This document shows, one piece after another, positions 41,035-50,386 of a stretch of DNA of 64,000 nucleotides. Under the pieces are notes generated by a model that was given only the letters and a program-made list of their open reading frames with translations, ran no database searches and was not told where the DNA came from. How positions within the stretch are numbered: position 1 is the stretch's first letter; each line of letters opens with the position of its first letter. Position numbers and translations under genes: made by a program. Origin of the DNA: Thermoanaerobaculia bacterium. GTDB taxonomy: Bacteria > Acidobacteriota > Thermoanaerobaculia > Multivoradales > JAIOJS01. The stretch is from NCBI GenBank assembly GCA_030429235.1, contig JAUIDB010000006.1, forward strand, positions 1 to 64,000, in the 5' to 3' direction.

Positions 41035-42023
41035 AGGCCTTGCTCGTCGCCGCCCGGCGTCCCTTCGGGCCTCGTCGGGGAACCGCCGCCGTGCTCCGCT
41101 CCCTCGCCTCGGGGCTTCGGCGCCTCGGGTGTGAGGTCGACACTCTGCGCCCTGCCTACGCTTCCGACGATCTGGGGTCCTGGTTTTCGCTGGTCGCCCT
41201 CGATCTGTCGCGCACTCCGATGGACGAGCCGATCGATCTGCTCGTGACCGCTGACCTGGCCACGGCGTCCGCGATCGACCATCCGACCCATCGGAGTCTG
41301 ATCTGTCAGCCAGTGGATCCGGCGTCTGAAGGGTGGCAGTACGGTGCGCGCCGTGAACTCCTCGTGTCGTCCCAGTCGCTGGCCCGAAGGATCGCGGACC
41401 GCACCCCCGGACGGCCAGTATCGGTCCTCCACCCGCCCCGGCAAGCGAGCGGCGGGAGGGGGATGACGGTACCTCCTCGGGTAGCCGTGTGGGTTGTTGA
41501 TCCCGTCGAGCTCTGGCGGGTGGACCTGGTCTTCAGTGCCCTGGCGCGTACAGTCGGGGGCGGCAGGGTGGGCTGGATGGTCTCGGGCCCCAGCTCGGCC
41601 GAGAGGATCCGCAGCCGGGCTGTCGTCCACCGCTTTGCGGGTGAACTGGTCTTCCTGGAGAACGAGCAGGCGGTCAGCGTCGCCCTATCGTCAGCGGCCG
41701 AGCTGCTGATCGACCTGGGAGCGCACCGGGATCTGGCGTACGAGGCTCTGGCGGCGCTGGCCGCCGGCATTCCGATCACGACGCATCGAGACAGCGGTGC
41801 GGCTGCCGACCTGCTCGGGGCTTCCGGGGCCGGTTGGTTCGTGGAAGAGACGCCGACGGCTCTGGCCGCGGTCATCGACCGTGCCCGTCGGGACGTGCAG
41901 TGGCGGGACGAGTCGGCTCGGGGCTTGTACTTCAGTCGCGAACTCGCCAACCAGTGGCGTGTCGAGCTCCAGAGCTGGGTCGATGCCGCGGCGAGTGGTT
42001 CCGCCGCGAGGAGAGTCTCGTGA
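41031..42023 (+). CDS. Glycosyltransferase family 4-like protein
   Basis: 330 residues. It opens with KALLVAARRPFGPRRGTAAVLRSLASGL, a typical GT-B N-terminal glycine region. The C-terminal part has the donor-site-like region AYEALAALAAGIPITTHRDSGAAADLL. The canonical Glu pair of GT4 is weak, so activity is uncertain. Translation from TTG overlaps the previous stop by four bases and the stop overlaps the next GTG, so it belongs to the same operon. Confidence 0.7.
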   Translation: MKALLVAARRPFGPRRGTAAVLRSLASGLRRLGCEVDTLRPAYASDDLGSWFSLVALDLSRTPMDEPIDLLVTADLATASAIDHPTHRSLICQPVDPASEGWQYGARRELLVSSQSLARRIADRTPGRPVSVLHPPRQASGGRGMTVPPRVAVWVVDPVELWRVDLVFSALARTVGGGRVGWMVSGPSSAERIRSRAVVHRFAGELVFLENEQAVSVALSSAAELLIDLGAHRDLAYEALAALAAGIPITTHRDSGAAADLLGASGAGWFVEETPTALAAVIDRARRDVQWRDESARGLYFSRELANQWRVELQSWVDAAASGSAARRVS

Positions 42024-43063
42024 GAGTTGCGGTGGTGCATGGCACGACTCCCTTCGTGCGAGGTGGAGCCGAGCTTCTAGCCGAGGGACTGGTCGAGGCG
42101 CTGTGGCAGGCGGGTCACGAAACCGAACTGATCGAAGTGGCCGCTCCGATCGCGCCCACTAGCGAACGATTGGTTCGCTCCATGATGTCGTGTCGATTGC
42201 TGGATCTGACGACCGTGGCGGGGCGGCCGATCGATCGGGTCGTGGCCCTCAAGTTCCCGTCGTGGCTGGTGCGTCATTCGGCCAAGAGCGTTTGGATCGT
42301 GCACCAGTTCCGGCAGGCCTTCGAACTGTGGAGACAGGGTCTCGAGGCGGTGGCCGACGGTCGATCGAGTCGCTCGCTGGTGGCGAGAGCCGACCGCCAG
42401 GTGCTGCGAGAGTGCCGCGTCGTGCGGGCGATCTCGGACACCGTGGCGCAGCGGGCACGCGAGGCTCTGGGGGTCCCGGTCTCCACCCTGCGACCACCAC
42501 CGCCGACGACCTCCACCGGCACCTCCTCGGGGCGCTGGGAGCCTTTCTTCCTCTTCCCGAGCCGGCTCACTTCGCTCAAACGGCACGATCTGGCCCTGAG
42601 GGCGCTGCGCCAAGCCGATCGATCGGTACGGTTGGTCGTCGCCGGTGCCGAAGATCGACCAGGGAGTCGCGAGGCTTTGGTCGAGATGTCTCGGGTTCTC
42701 GGGGTCGAGGATCGCGTCGAGTGGAGGGGGTGGTGTCCTCCCGACGAGCTCCGCGACCTCTACTCGAGGGCCCGGGCGGTCCTCTTCCCGCCGCGGGATG
42801 AGGACTACGGCTTCATCACCGCCGAGGCCCAACTGGCCGCGCGCCCGGTGATCACCTGTCTCGATTCCGGGGGGCCGCGCGAGCTGGTGCAGGACCAGCG
42901 CAATGGCTTGGTCGTGCCGCCGACTCCCGCTGGCCTCGCGGCGGCGATGAATCTGCTGATGGCTGACGCCGGATTGGCCAGACAGTGGGGCGAGCAGGGA
43001 CGACGGGACTACCTGGCTCTCGGGGTGAGCTGGCCGCGAGTGGTCGAGGAGCTCATCGCATGA
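42020..43063 (+). CDS. Glycosyltransferase family 4
   Basis: 347 residues, GT-B fold. N-terminal domain with VHGTTPFVRGGAELLAEGL. The C-terminal domain begins near FFLFPSRLTSLKRHDLALRA, with the nucleotide-sugar site PPRDEDYGFITAEAQLAARPVI, which holds the E-x7-E-like pair of GT4 enzymes, followed by SGGPRELV. It transfers a sugar from an NDP-sugar to the growing glycan in the cytoplasm. The GTG start overlaps the previous stop (GTGA) and the end overlaps the next ATG (ATGA). Confidence 0.88.
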   Translation: MRVAVVHGTTPFVRGGAELLAEGLVEALWQAGHETELIEVAAPIAPTSERLVRSMMSCRLLDLTTVAGRPIDRVVALKFPSWLVRHSAKSVWIVHQFRQAFELWRQGLEAVADGRSSRSLVARADRQVLRECRVVRAISDTVAQRAREALGVPVSTLRPPPPTTSTGTSSGRWEPFFLFPSRLTSLKRHDLALRALRQADRSVRLVVAGAEDRPGSREALVEMSRVLGVEDRVEWRGWCPPDELRDLYSRARAVLFPPRDEDYGFITAEAQLAARPVITCLDSGGPRELVQDQRNGLVVPPTPAGLAAAMNLLMADAGLARQWGEQGRRDYLALGVSWPRVVEELIA

Positions 43064-43815
43064 AGCTGCATTGGTTCGGCCCCGAGACACCCCCCTTCGA
43101 CGCCGAGAGCGAAGCGGCCTGGACTCGAACGCGCTCCGTCCTCGGCCGGCTCGCGGGCCAGCACGAGGTCCGGCTCTGGTTGCGAGAGGGCGACGCTGCG
43201 GCCTGCGGTCTGTCCTCGCTCCCGGTGGAACACTATCCGAGCGAAGGGCAATGGTCCCGGCTCAACGACGGTGGCCTGGCCGTGTACGAACTCGCCGACC
43301 TGCCGACGCTCTATCTCGGTTCGTACGGCACACTCAGAGTCCATCGCGGAGTGGCCCTGGTCTGGGGTTGGAGCCTCGATGGGCTGGTTTCCGATTGGCA
43401 TCGCAGGACCGACAGCCTGGAGTCGCTGCGGCGCTTGAGGGAGAGTTCGGGTCCGTGGGGCAGACTCGCGCGGCGACGACTCGCACGAGGTACCCGGGGG
43501 CTCGGGTCGCGGTCCTCTCTCTTGGCGCACGTCGCCCGCCTCAGTCTCGGCCTGGCGGTGGAGGACGATGCGTTCTTCCGGCGCCTTCGCCTGACCTACG
43601 ACCGTCCCCTGGTCCAGCTGGACCGAGCCCACGAGAGTCTCGAATCGATCCGAATCCGTCTGGAGGCGTTGTGCAGGGCGGTCTGTCGGCGATCGCCATC
43701 GACAGCTCTACGCAGCATCCTGTCGGACCGCCCGCGCTGGCTCCCAACCTCCGGAGCGGGGGCGGAGGTGATTCAGGAGGCGACCCGGCCCTGGCGGGGA
43801 GGGGAGCAGTGTTGA
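43060..43815 (+). CDS. Truncated glycosyltransferase-like protein (N-terminal domain only)
   Basis: 251 residues. The start, MKLHWFGPETPPFDAESEA, and the block LAVYELADLPTLYLGSYG followed by VALVWGWSLDGLVSDWH resemble the N-terminal domain of GT4 enzymes that open with HWFSPLPP and carry a VLHD segment. The donor-binding C-terminal domain is absent: after residue 180 only Arg-rich helices remain. It may be a degenerate or accessory glycosyltransferase. It overlaps both neighbours by four bases, so it is kept in frame within the operon. The family call is tentative. Confidence 0.55.
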   Translation: MKLHWFGPETPPFDAESEAAWTRTRSVLGRLAGQHEVRLWLREGDAAACGLSSLPVEHYPSEGQWSRLNDGGLAVYELADLPTLYLGSYGTLRVHRGVALVWGWSLDGLVSDWHRRTDSLESLRRLRESSGPWGRLARRRLARGTRGLGSRSSLLAHVARLSLGLAVEDDAFFRRLRLTYDRPLVQLDRAHESLESIRIRLEALCRAVCRRSPSTALRSILSDRPRWLPTSGAGAEVIQEATRPWRGGEQC

Positions 43816-45626
43816 AACCACTACGGAGCCTGGCGGTGTTGTTCTGCCTCGCCTCGGTGGGCGCCTGTGGTTCGCCCGCCGAGGAAATGGTCATCCTCGA
43901 TTTGGCCCGGGATCTCCGGGCCGCCAGGGTCGAGGCCGAGAGCCGTGGGGGCGTGCGGCCGCTCGATCCCTCGACGCAAGGAGAGCATAGGGTCTGGCTG
44001 CCGGCGGGGCAGGCGGTCGAGTTTGCCCTCGTGGGCTCCGGTGCGCCCTTCTTGGAACTGGCCTTGGTGGTCGGCGAGGGTGAGCCCCCTTCTGCTCTCC
44101 GTCTGGAGGTGTGGGCGATGACCGAGAGCCTTTCGACCCCTCCCCGCAAACTGGACGTACCGGACCTGCGGTCGGCCTGGTTAGGTGCCTTCAAGGGTCG
44201 TGTGCCGCTGCCGGCCAGCTCGGTGGGGTGGCGCCTACGGTTGAGTTCCGAGGTGCCGTCGCCCCCGGGCCGAGAGGAGGGTTTCCTGCTGGAGGGAGCA
44301 CGGGTGGTCGTGGCCGCGGAAGGAGAGGCCGCTCCCGTGCCTCGAGGCGATTCGCGGCCGAGCCTGGTCGTCTTCATGGTCGACACCCTGCGGCAGGACC
44401 GGTTGGGTTGCTACGGAGACGTCGACGCGCGCACGCCGGCCATCGATCGCTTCTGTGAGCAGGCCATCCGTTTCACGCGGGCCGAGGCCCACGCCTCCTG
44501 GACCCGGGCGACCGTCGCCTCGGTCTTCACCGGCCTCGAGCCACCGGTGCACGCGACGATCGATCGCGGCGATGGACTGCCCCAGGACGTTCCTCTACTC
44601 GCCGAGCTACTCCACGAGGCCGGCTACGACACCAAGGCAGTGTTCACGAACTCGAACGCCGGCCCAGATGCCGGTTTCGGTCGTGGTTTCGACCACATCG
44701 ACCACCTGCGCGAGGAGGTGACACCCGAGATCCATCAGCCGGCGCGACGGGTCGTCGACCTGGCGGCGCACTGGTTGGAAGGACGGGCCTCTTCGGATCC
44801 CTTCCTGCTCTACCTGCACGTGACGGATCCTCATGACCCCTACCTTCCGCCGTCCCCGTTTGGGCCGTCCCGGGATGCGGACGGGGTTCCGGGGTGGCTC
44901 GGTACCGGAAACCACATGCGGCGCCTGGAGCGGGGCGAGGTGCAACTCGAGCCGGATCAACTCGTGGCTTTGCAAGCACTCTACGCAGGGGAGATCGAGG
45001 CCACCGATGCCGCCTTCGGGAGGTTGCTGCAAACCCTCGAACGGCTTGGCCACGGCGAGAACACGGCAATCCTGCTGGTGGCGGACCACGGCGAGGAGTT
45101 CCTCGACCACGGGCGTTGGACCCACGCCAAGTCCCTGTGGTCTGAAATGCTCTCGATCCCCTTCATCCTCGAGCTGCCCGGGGGACGCCTGGGTGGTACC
45201 GCGGTGCCTTCCCTGGTGCGGCAGGTCGATGTCCTGCCGACGCTCCTGGAGCTGGCCGAGGTCGAGGAGCCCCCGGGGCTGCACGGCCGCAGCGTGCTGC
45301 CCCTGCTCGGTGAGGAGCTGCGCTTCCGACCCGCCTTCGGCTACCACGACTTGGCGGGTAGCACCCTGCGTAGCGTTCGGATCCACGACCTCAAACTGGT
45401 CGGCCGAGCGCGGCCGGACCGCACTTTCGAGATCCTGGGACTCTACGACCTGGCCGTGGACCCCGCAGAGACTCGGGACGTGGCGGCCGAGCACCCGGAG
45501 TGGGTGCGCTATCTAGAACTTCTCTGGCTGGACCGCGCTCGCGATCGTGCGCGACGCTACCGGCCCACCGAGATTCCCCGACACTTCGAGGTGCAGGCGC
45601 AGCTCGAGGCCCTGGGATACCTATGA
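43812..45626 (+). CDS. Lipoprotein of the sulfatase/alkaline phosphatase fold
   Basis: 604 residues. Lipobox VGAC ends a short signal peptide, so it is a lipoprotein facing the periplasm or surface. An extra domain of about 160 residues precedes the sulfatase-fold part, which has VVFMVDTLRQDRLGCYG, HVTDPHDPYLP and ADHGEEFLDHG metal sites. The sulfatase nucleophile motif C/S-x-P-x-R is not present; the equivalent region reads ASWTRATVASVFTG. It may act as a phospho-group transferase or hydrolase rather than a formylglycine sulfatase. The TTG start at 43,812 overlaps the previous stop; GTG at 43,809 is possible. Confidence 0.75.
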   Translation: MKPLRSLAVLFCLASVGACGSPAEEMVILDLARDLRAARVEAESRGGVRPLDPSTQGEHRVWLPAGQAVEFALVGSGAPFLELALVVGEGEPPSALRLEVWAMTESLSTPPRKLDVPDLRSAWLGAFKGRVPLPASSVGWRLRLSSEVPSPPGREEGFLLEGARVVVAAEGEAAPVPRGDSRPSLVVFMVDTLRQDRLGCYGDVDARTPAIDRFCEQAIRFTRAEAHASWTRATVASVFTGLEPPVHATIDRGDGLPQDVPLLAELLHEAGYDTKAVFTNSNAGPDAGFGRGFDHIDHLREEVTPEIHQPARRVVDLAAHWLEGRASSDPFLLYLHVTDPHDPYLPPSPFGPSRDADGVPGWLGTGNHMRRLERGEVQLEPDQLVALQALYAGEIEATDAAFGRLLQTLERLGHGENTAILLVADHGEEFLDHGRWTHAKSLWSEMLSIPFILELPGGRLGGTAVPSLVRQVDVLPTLLELAEVEEPPGLHGRSVLPLLGEELRFRPAFGYHDLAGSTLRSVRIHDLKLVGRARPDRTFEILGLYDLAVDPAETRDVAAEHPEWVRYLELLWLDRARDRARRYRPTEIPRHFEVQAQLEALGYL

Positions 45627-46516
45627 CGACGAGCACCGAGGACCAAGTGATGGAGCCACCGCCGCAGCAGACGATCGAACTGCCCGATCTCGCCCCCTTC
45701 TCCCTCGCGGTACATCGCGAGCCGGATCGTTACATCTCCTGGGCCATACGCAATCTCGGAGTGTGGGAACCCCTCGAGACCCGATTGGTGTGTCACGTGT
45801 TGGAGAGGGGAGATACCTTCGTGGACGTCGGGGCCAATCTCGGTTGGTTCGCGGTGATGGCGGCCTACTGTGTCGGCAGGGACGGCGCGGTTTTCGCGAT
45901 CGAACCCGAACCGCGGAACTTCGACCTTCTCCGCCACAATCTGGAACTGAACCATCTCGAGCAGGTCGTTGCCCTCCGGGCCGCGGCCGGAGCGAGCGAG
46001 GGGGCGGCGTTGCTCCATCGTTCGGCGGACAATCTCGGCGACCACCGCCTGTACGCTTCACCGGGGGTTGGCGATCCGATCGAGGTCGAGCAGATCCGTC
46101 TGGATCGGATTCTGGAGTCGGTCGACCGTCCCCTCGATCTCGTGAAGATCGACTGTCAGGGAGCGGAACCTGCGGTGCTCGAGGGACTGGGTCAGCGCCT
46201 CTACGAGGATCAACCGATGCTGATCCTCGAGTTCTGGCCCTTCGGCCTGGAGGCTTCCGGGGTCGGTACGGCCAGGTTCTTCGAACTACTGGGCACCTTG
46301 GAGGGCGAGCTCTTCGTGATCGATGACCAGCGGGACCGGCTGGTGCGAACCGACGTGGCGGATCTTCACGCTCGCTCCCGGGCCGAGCTCGCTCCCGCGG
46401 CCGGTGGTCATCAGGACCTGTTCCTTCTGCCCTCGCGCTACCCGATCGGGAAGATCCGTCCCTTGCTGGTCCCCTCGACAGCGCGCCTCGACCCAAACGA
46501 AGAGAGGGCAGGGTAG
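45623..46516 (+). CDS. FkbM-family methyltransferase
   Basis: 297 residues. SAM-binding motif FVDVGANLGWFAVMAA at about 69-84, then IEPEPRNFDLLRHNLELN and the FkbM segment LVKIDCQGAEPAVLEGL. These enzymes O-methylate sugars or other small acceptors. As the last gene of the glycan operon it probably methylates a sugar of the polymer. The ATG overlaps the sulfatase stop (ATGA). The stop codon lies inside an 11-bp perfect hairpin. Confidence 0.88.
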   Translation: MTTSTEDQVMEPPPQQTIELPDLAPFSLAVHREPDRYISWAIRNLGVWEPLETRLVCHVLERGDTFVDVGANLGWFAVMAAYCVGRDGAVFAIEPEPRNFDLLRHNLELNHLEQVVALRAAAGASEGAALLHRSADNLGDHRLYASPGVGDPIEVEQIRLDRILESVDRPLDLVKIDCQGAEPAVLEGLGQRLYEDQPMLILEFWPFGLEASGVGTARFFELLGTLEGELFVIDDQRDRLVRTDVADLHARSRAELAPAAGGHQDLFLLPSRYPIGKIRPLLVPSTARLDPNEERAG

Positions 46517-46529
46517 CGACCCTGCCCTC
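46504..46529. terminator. Perfect hairpin that contains the FkbM stop codon
   Basis: GAGGGCAGGGT pairs with ACCCTGCCCTC around the loop AGCG. The TAG stop at 46,514-46,516 is at the top of the left arm. It sits 45 bases from the end of the convergent Oar-like gene, so it may terminate both transcripts. No T-run is seen. Confidence 0.6.
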
Positions 46530-46573
46530 CCGACGGGATGGTCTTCGCTGCGGCCGACGACCGCTAGGTCAGG

Positions 46574-49500
46574 TCAGAAGCGATAGCGGATTCCGAGCTG
46601 GATCCGATGCGCCGAGGGAATCCTGGCGATCGTTGCATCAGGCACGATCGATTGCGGAGTACCGTTGTACGACGCGTTCGGGGTCAGGACGTACTGGCTG
46701 CCATCGGCACTGATCGACACGATCGCGGGCGCCACGTTGGAAGGAGCGGTGTAGCTGTCCACCTGGCCCCAGTCGCTGTTGATCAGGTTGGTCAGGTTCT
46801 CGACGTCGAGGAAGAGGTCGAAGCTCGAGTCGCCCCAAACCGGAATCTCCTGCTGCACCCGGAGGCTGAGGATACCGATCCAGCCGGTGCGACAGCTATT
46901 GCGCTCTACCACTGAACCGCGTTGCCCCGACAGGCAGTTGTCGCCGTCGATGAAGGCGTTGAGGTCAGCCAGGAACCCGGCATCCCCGGTGACGATGGGG
47001 TCGCCGGCTCCGGAGGGGACGTAGAACAGCTGCGGTCCTGGGTTGTCGCCCTCCGATCCGAAATCGGCCAGGAAGGTCCCGCCGAAGGTCGGAGCTCCAC
47101 CACTTCCGAAAACGTAGCTGAAGTGCCGTCCGGAGCGACCCTGGTAGGCCAGGCCCACCGTGGTCATGGCATTGCCGAAGAGCGTGTCCCGCCACTGGAG
47201 CGTGGCAGTGATGCGATCCTCGACCTCGTAGCGAGAGGGGGCTACGAGCGGATTGTTGAGGTCGGTCTGGGCGTCGAAGGCGTAGGTCTCGAAGCCGACG
47301 AACCGATTGTAGGAACGAGCCTCGTCGATGTCCTGGAAGGTGTACCCGAGGTTGAAGTCGAGATTGCCTTCGGAACCGACGTCCATCGCCTTGTCGAGGG
47401 TGACGCTGACCACGGTCCCGTCACCTTCGCCGGTGTTGCGTACGATGTAGTCGCCCCCGGCGGGAGTGTCGTAGATCGGGCGACCGTCGGGGGCCACACC
47501 GACCTGGATCCGGCGACCTTCGTAGATGTCGTAGCCGTTCTTGACGTCCGAGAAGATCAGGTCGGCGCCGAAGCGCCAGCCGTTTCCGACCACCAGGTCA
47601 CCTCCCAGGCTGTACTTCCAGGTGCTGAGAATCTCGAAGTCCGGGTGGATGGCATCGACGTCCGACACCGGGTTGACCCCGATGAAGGGCTGCAGATGAC
47701 GGAAGGCGGCGCTGGTGTCGGGCAACTCGTTCACCGCGTTGGCGATCCCATCGCTGACCGGAGGCCCGAAGAAGGGCGCCAGGAACTGGGCGAAGGTCCG
47801 AGTGATGCCGTTGCCCGAGTAGCTGTTGGAGAGGACGATGAGGGGTGTGCCTCCTCCGAAGAGACCCGCACCTCCGCGCACCGTGAGGTTGCTGGAAGGG
47901 GTCCAGGTGAAGCCGAACCGCGGCATCACGAGGTCCTTGCCGTCGAGATTCTCCTGGTTGCTGAACCCCTGCCGTGCGGCGAAGTTCGGATTGAACGGAA
48001 TCTCGTCGCTGTTGGAGTACTTGTCGTAGCGCAGCCCGAACTTCAGAACGAGGTTGTTGGAGGGGATCCACTCGTCCTGCAGGTAGAGGCTGTTTACCGC
48101 CAAGTCGAACGTGGCCTCGGCGTCACCTGCGACGCCGGTGTTCGAGTTGCCGTAGAGGACGAAACCGACGTTCCGGTTGCGGAGATCGTCGATCGAGTTG
48201 AACACGTAGTTGCCGTGCGAGAAGGGGAGGAACAGGTTGCGCACCCCGTACTCTTCCTGCTCGAACCCGGCGGTGATCCAGTGGTTGCCGGCCTGGTAGT
48301 CGCCGCGCAGGCGAATCACCCGGGACTCGTTGTCGAGTTCGTTGGTGTGGCGGAAGCGGTCACCGCCGGCGGCGATCGTACCTCCGGCCAAGGTCGAGAT
48401 GGTGAAGTCGGGAGTCGTCGGGTCGACGCTGATCTGACGGTTCTCGACATCCTTGAAGCCAAGTTTGAACTCGGTCGTGAAGTTGTTGGTCCAGCCGGAA
48501 AACAGCTGGCCTGAGTAGGCGGTCAGCTTCTCGTTGATGTTGTAGCGATTGGATTGGAAGACCGCGACTTCGGGGAAGTCATCGAAGATCACGTCGCCGT
48601 CAGCCACCTGGTAGGTCGCATCGAGTCGGTGCTTCTCGTTGATCCAGGCTAGCTTGAGGAGGATCTTCTCGTCTTCGTCGACGTCCGCGGCATCGAACGT
48701 TCCGGGATCGAAGCCGTACTCGCTCATCAAGATGCTACGGACTTCGTCGAGGTCGGCTTGCGTCACCCCGGCGATCTTGTCGATGGTCTGCGAGTTGGAG
48801 GGGCGGGTGGTCTCGAACTTCTCGTAGTTGGTGAAGAAGAAGAGCTTGTCCCGCATCAAGGGGCCACCGATGGTGAAGCCGAGGGTGTCTTCGTCGAAGT
48901 CGCCGATCGCCAGGTTCGTTCCGTTCGATTCGTTTCCGGTCCAACTGTCGCCGGTGGTCACGCCGAAGGCCGAGCCGTGGAAGTCGTTCGTTCCCGACTT
49001 CGTCACGATGTTGATGTTGCCACCTACGAAGTTGCCGTAGGTCACGTCGTAGGGGGCGAGGTTGACGTTGATCGCTTCGATGGCGTCGATCGAAACGGGA
49101 GTGCGCTGCGTCGCCGATGCGTTCTTCGAGAGGCCGAAGTTGTCGTTCTGGGCGACGCCGTCGATGGTGAGGCTGTTGAAGCGGAAGTTCTGGCCGGCCA
49201 TCGAGACCGCCGGTCCACGGGCCACGCTATTGTCGACCAGGATCTCGGGCTCGGTGGCGAGGGTGCTGACGAAGTCCCGCGAGATCGAGGGAATCGCTTC
49301 GATGGTCTTGGTGTTGAAGTCGCGTCCCACGCCGATCGAAACCTCGGTACCGATCTGCGACGTGGTGACGGTGATCTCCTCGAAGGTCGATGGTCGCACC
49401 TCGAGTGGGATGACCTCGGTCTGCTCGAGTTCGAGGAAGATGCCGGCGACGGAGTCGGTCGCGTAGCCCGCGCCTTCGGGGACGCTGACCATGTACGGTC

Positions 49501-49747
49501 CGCCGACCGCGAGGCCGCGAGCCGTGGCCACGCCGCTCTCGTTGGCCTCGAGGATCTGCACGCGGCCGGTGGGCTCATGGGTCAGGAGAACGGTGATACC
49601 CGGTACGGGTGCGCCCGTGCTGTCGCTGATCTCCACCCGAATCGAGGAGGTCGTGTTCTGGCTCGAGCCCAGCGCGGGAAGCAGGAGCAGGGCGAGCCCG
49701 CAGAGGGCCAGGGCGAGCCGGAATCGAGGGGGAAAGCTCAGTCGCAT
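46574..49747 (-). CDS. Oar-like TonB-dependent outer-membrane protein
   Basis: 1,057 residues. Signal peptide 1-31, a carboxypeptidase-regulatory-like Ig domain at about 33-110 (SIRVEISDSTGAPVPGITVLL), a plug domain at about 120-270 (GPAVSMAGQNFRFNSLTIDGVAQND and NFVGGNINIVTKSGTNDFHGSAFG) and a long beta barrel ending in RIQLGIRYRF with the terminal Phe of outer-membrane proteins. Such Oar-type proteins import or export large or oligomeric substrates. GGAGGT lies ten bases before the ATG. A minus-strand -10 box TATAAT lies at 49,830-49,835. Confidence 0.88.
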   Translation of the reverse strand: MRLSFPPRFRLALALCGLALLLLPALGSSQNTTSSIRVEISDSTGAPVPGITVLLTHEPTGRVQILEANESGVATARGLAVGGPYMVSVPEGAGYATDSVAGIFLELEQTEVIPLEVRPSTFEEITVTTSQIGTEVSIGVGRDFNTKTIEAIPSISRDFVSTLATEPEILVDNSVARGPAVSMAGQNFRFNSLTIDGVAQNDNFGLSKNASATQRTPVSIDAIEAINVNLAPYDVTYGNFVGGNINIVTKSGTNDFHGSAFGVTTGDSWTGNESNGTNLAIGDFDEDTLGFTIGGPLMRDKLFFFTNYEKFETTRPSNSQTIDKIAGVTQADLDEVRSILMSEYGFDPGTFDAADVDEDEKILLKLAWINEKHRLDATYQVADGDVIFDDFPEVAVFQSNRYNINEKLTAYSGQLFSGWTNNFTTEFKLGFKDVENRQISVDPTTPDFTISTLAGGTIAAGGDRFRHTNELDNESRVIRLRGDYQAGNHWITAGFEQEEYGVRNLFLPFSHGNYVFNSIDDLRNRNVGFVLYGNSNTGVAGDAEATFDLAVNSLYLQDEWIPSNNLVLKFGLRYDKYSNSDEIPFNPNFAARQGFSNQENLDGKDLVMPRFGFTWTPSSNLTVRGGAGLFGGGTPLIVLSNSYSGNGITRTFAQFLAPFFGPPVSDGIANAVNELPDTSAAFRHLQPFIGVNPVSDVDAIHPDFEILSTWKYSLGGDLVVGNGWRFGADLIFSDVKNGYDIYEGRRIQVGVAPDGRPIYDTPAGGDYIVRNTGEGDGTVVSVTLDKAMDVGSEGNLDFNLGYTFQDIDEARSYNRFVGFETYAFDAQTDLNNPLVAPSRYEVEDRITATLQWRDTLFGNAMTTVGLAYQGRSGRHFSYVFGSGGAPTFGGTFLADFGSEGDNPGPQLFYVPSGAGDPIVTGDAGFLADLNAFIDGDNCLSGQRGSVVERNSCRTGWIGILSLRVQQEIPVWGDSSFDLFLDVENLTNLINSDWGQVDSYTAPSNVAPAIVSISADGSQYVLTPNASYNGTPQSIVPDATIARIPSAHRIQLGIRYRF

Positions 49748-49829
49748 GGTGGGGTCTACCTCCGTGGAGAGTGACTCGAGAAAGGTCCGACCCGGAGTTG
49801 CGGTCGGCAGATTGGATGACGATCTCTCG

Positions 49830-49835
49830 ATTATA
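49830..49835 (-). promoter_or_regulatory. -10 box of the Oar-like gene
   Basis: A perfect minus-strand TATAAT in the divergent gap, giving a leader of about 75 bases. The -35 region (CAACTT at 17 bases) is poor. Confidence 0.45.
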
Positions 49836-49939
49836 CGGCCCCCCGCACCCTGAAGTTGTGACATCTTTCGCCTGACTCGGGTCCTGTAGACTGGTCCGGT
49901 GCCCAGTCCGACCCAGCTCCCCGAGACCGAGCCTCTCGG

Positions 49940-50344
49940 ATGATCCGGACCCTTTCGATTCCGGGTCGCGGCAGTGGTCTTCACGAGATCACCGACCAGG
50001 TCGTGGAGGTGGTGCGTGAGCACGGCGCTCAGGAGGGTCTTTGCACCCTGTTCATCCGGCACACCTCGGCCAGTCTCACCATTCAGGAGAACGCCGATCC
50101 CTCGGCCCGCCGTGATCTCGAAGCCTGGCTCGATCGACTGGTGCCCGAAGGGGATCCCCTCTACACCCACACCGCCGAAGGACCCGACGACATGCCGGCG
50201 CACCTGAAGGCGATCCTCACTGCGACCAGCTTGTCGATTCCCATCGTTTCCGGGCGACTTGCCCTCGGCACCTGGCAAGGGGTCTACCTCTGGGAACACC
50301 GCCACCATCGGACCCGTCGCCAGGTCGTGGTCCACATTGCTTGA
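49940..50344 (+). CDS. YjbQ family protein (UPF0047)
   Basis: 134 residues, the full length of the family. Signatures are LFIRHTSASLTIQENADPSARRD and later GTWQGVYLWEHRHHRTRR. YjbQ proteins form trimers and have been reported to have thiamine-phosphate synthase activity in vitro; their physiological role is unclear. The gene is divergent from the Oar-like gene and followed after 42 bases by the GYD protein. Confidence 0.92.
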   Translation: MIRTLSIPGRGSGLHEITDQVVEVVREHGAQEGLCTLFIRHTSASLTIQENADPSARRDLEAWLDRLVPEGDPLYTHTAEGPDDMPAHLKAILTATSLSIPIVSGRLALGTWQGVYLWEHRHHRTRRQVVVHIA

Positions 50345-50347
50345 CCC

Positions 50348-50363
50348 GGGCGGCCAGCCGCCC
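50348..50363 (+). repeat. Short hairpin between the YjbQ and GYD genes
   Basis: GGGCGG pairs with CCGCCC around CCAG, four bases after the YjbQ stop. It could attenuate or stabilise the message at its 3' end. No T-run follows, and the GYD ribosome site (GAGGAG) lies just beyond. Confidence 0.35.
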
Positions 50364-50386
50364 TCCCAACCCTGAGGAGTCTCTCC

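Noticed and set aside
46922-48514. 530-codon plus-strand frame opposite the Oar-like gene
   Set aside because: The opposite strand encodes a complete TonB-type plug and barrel. The plus-strand frame is Val/Glu/Gly-rich without a domain.
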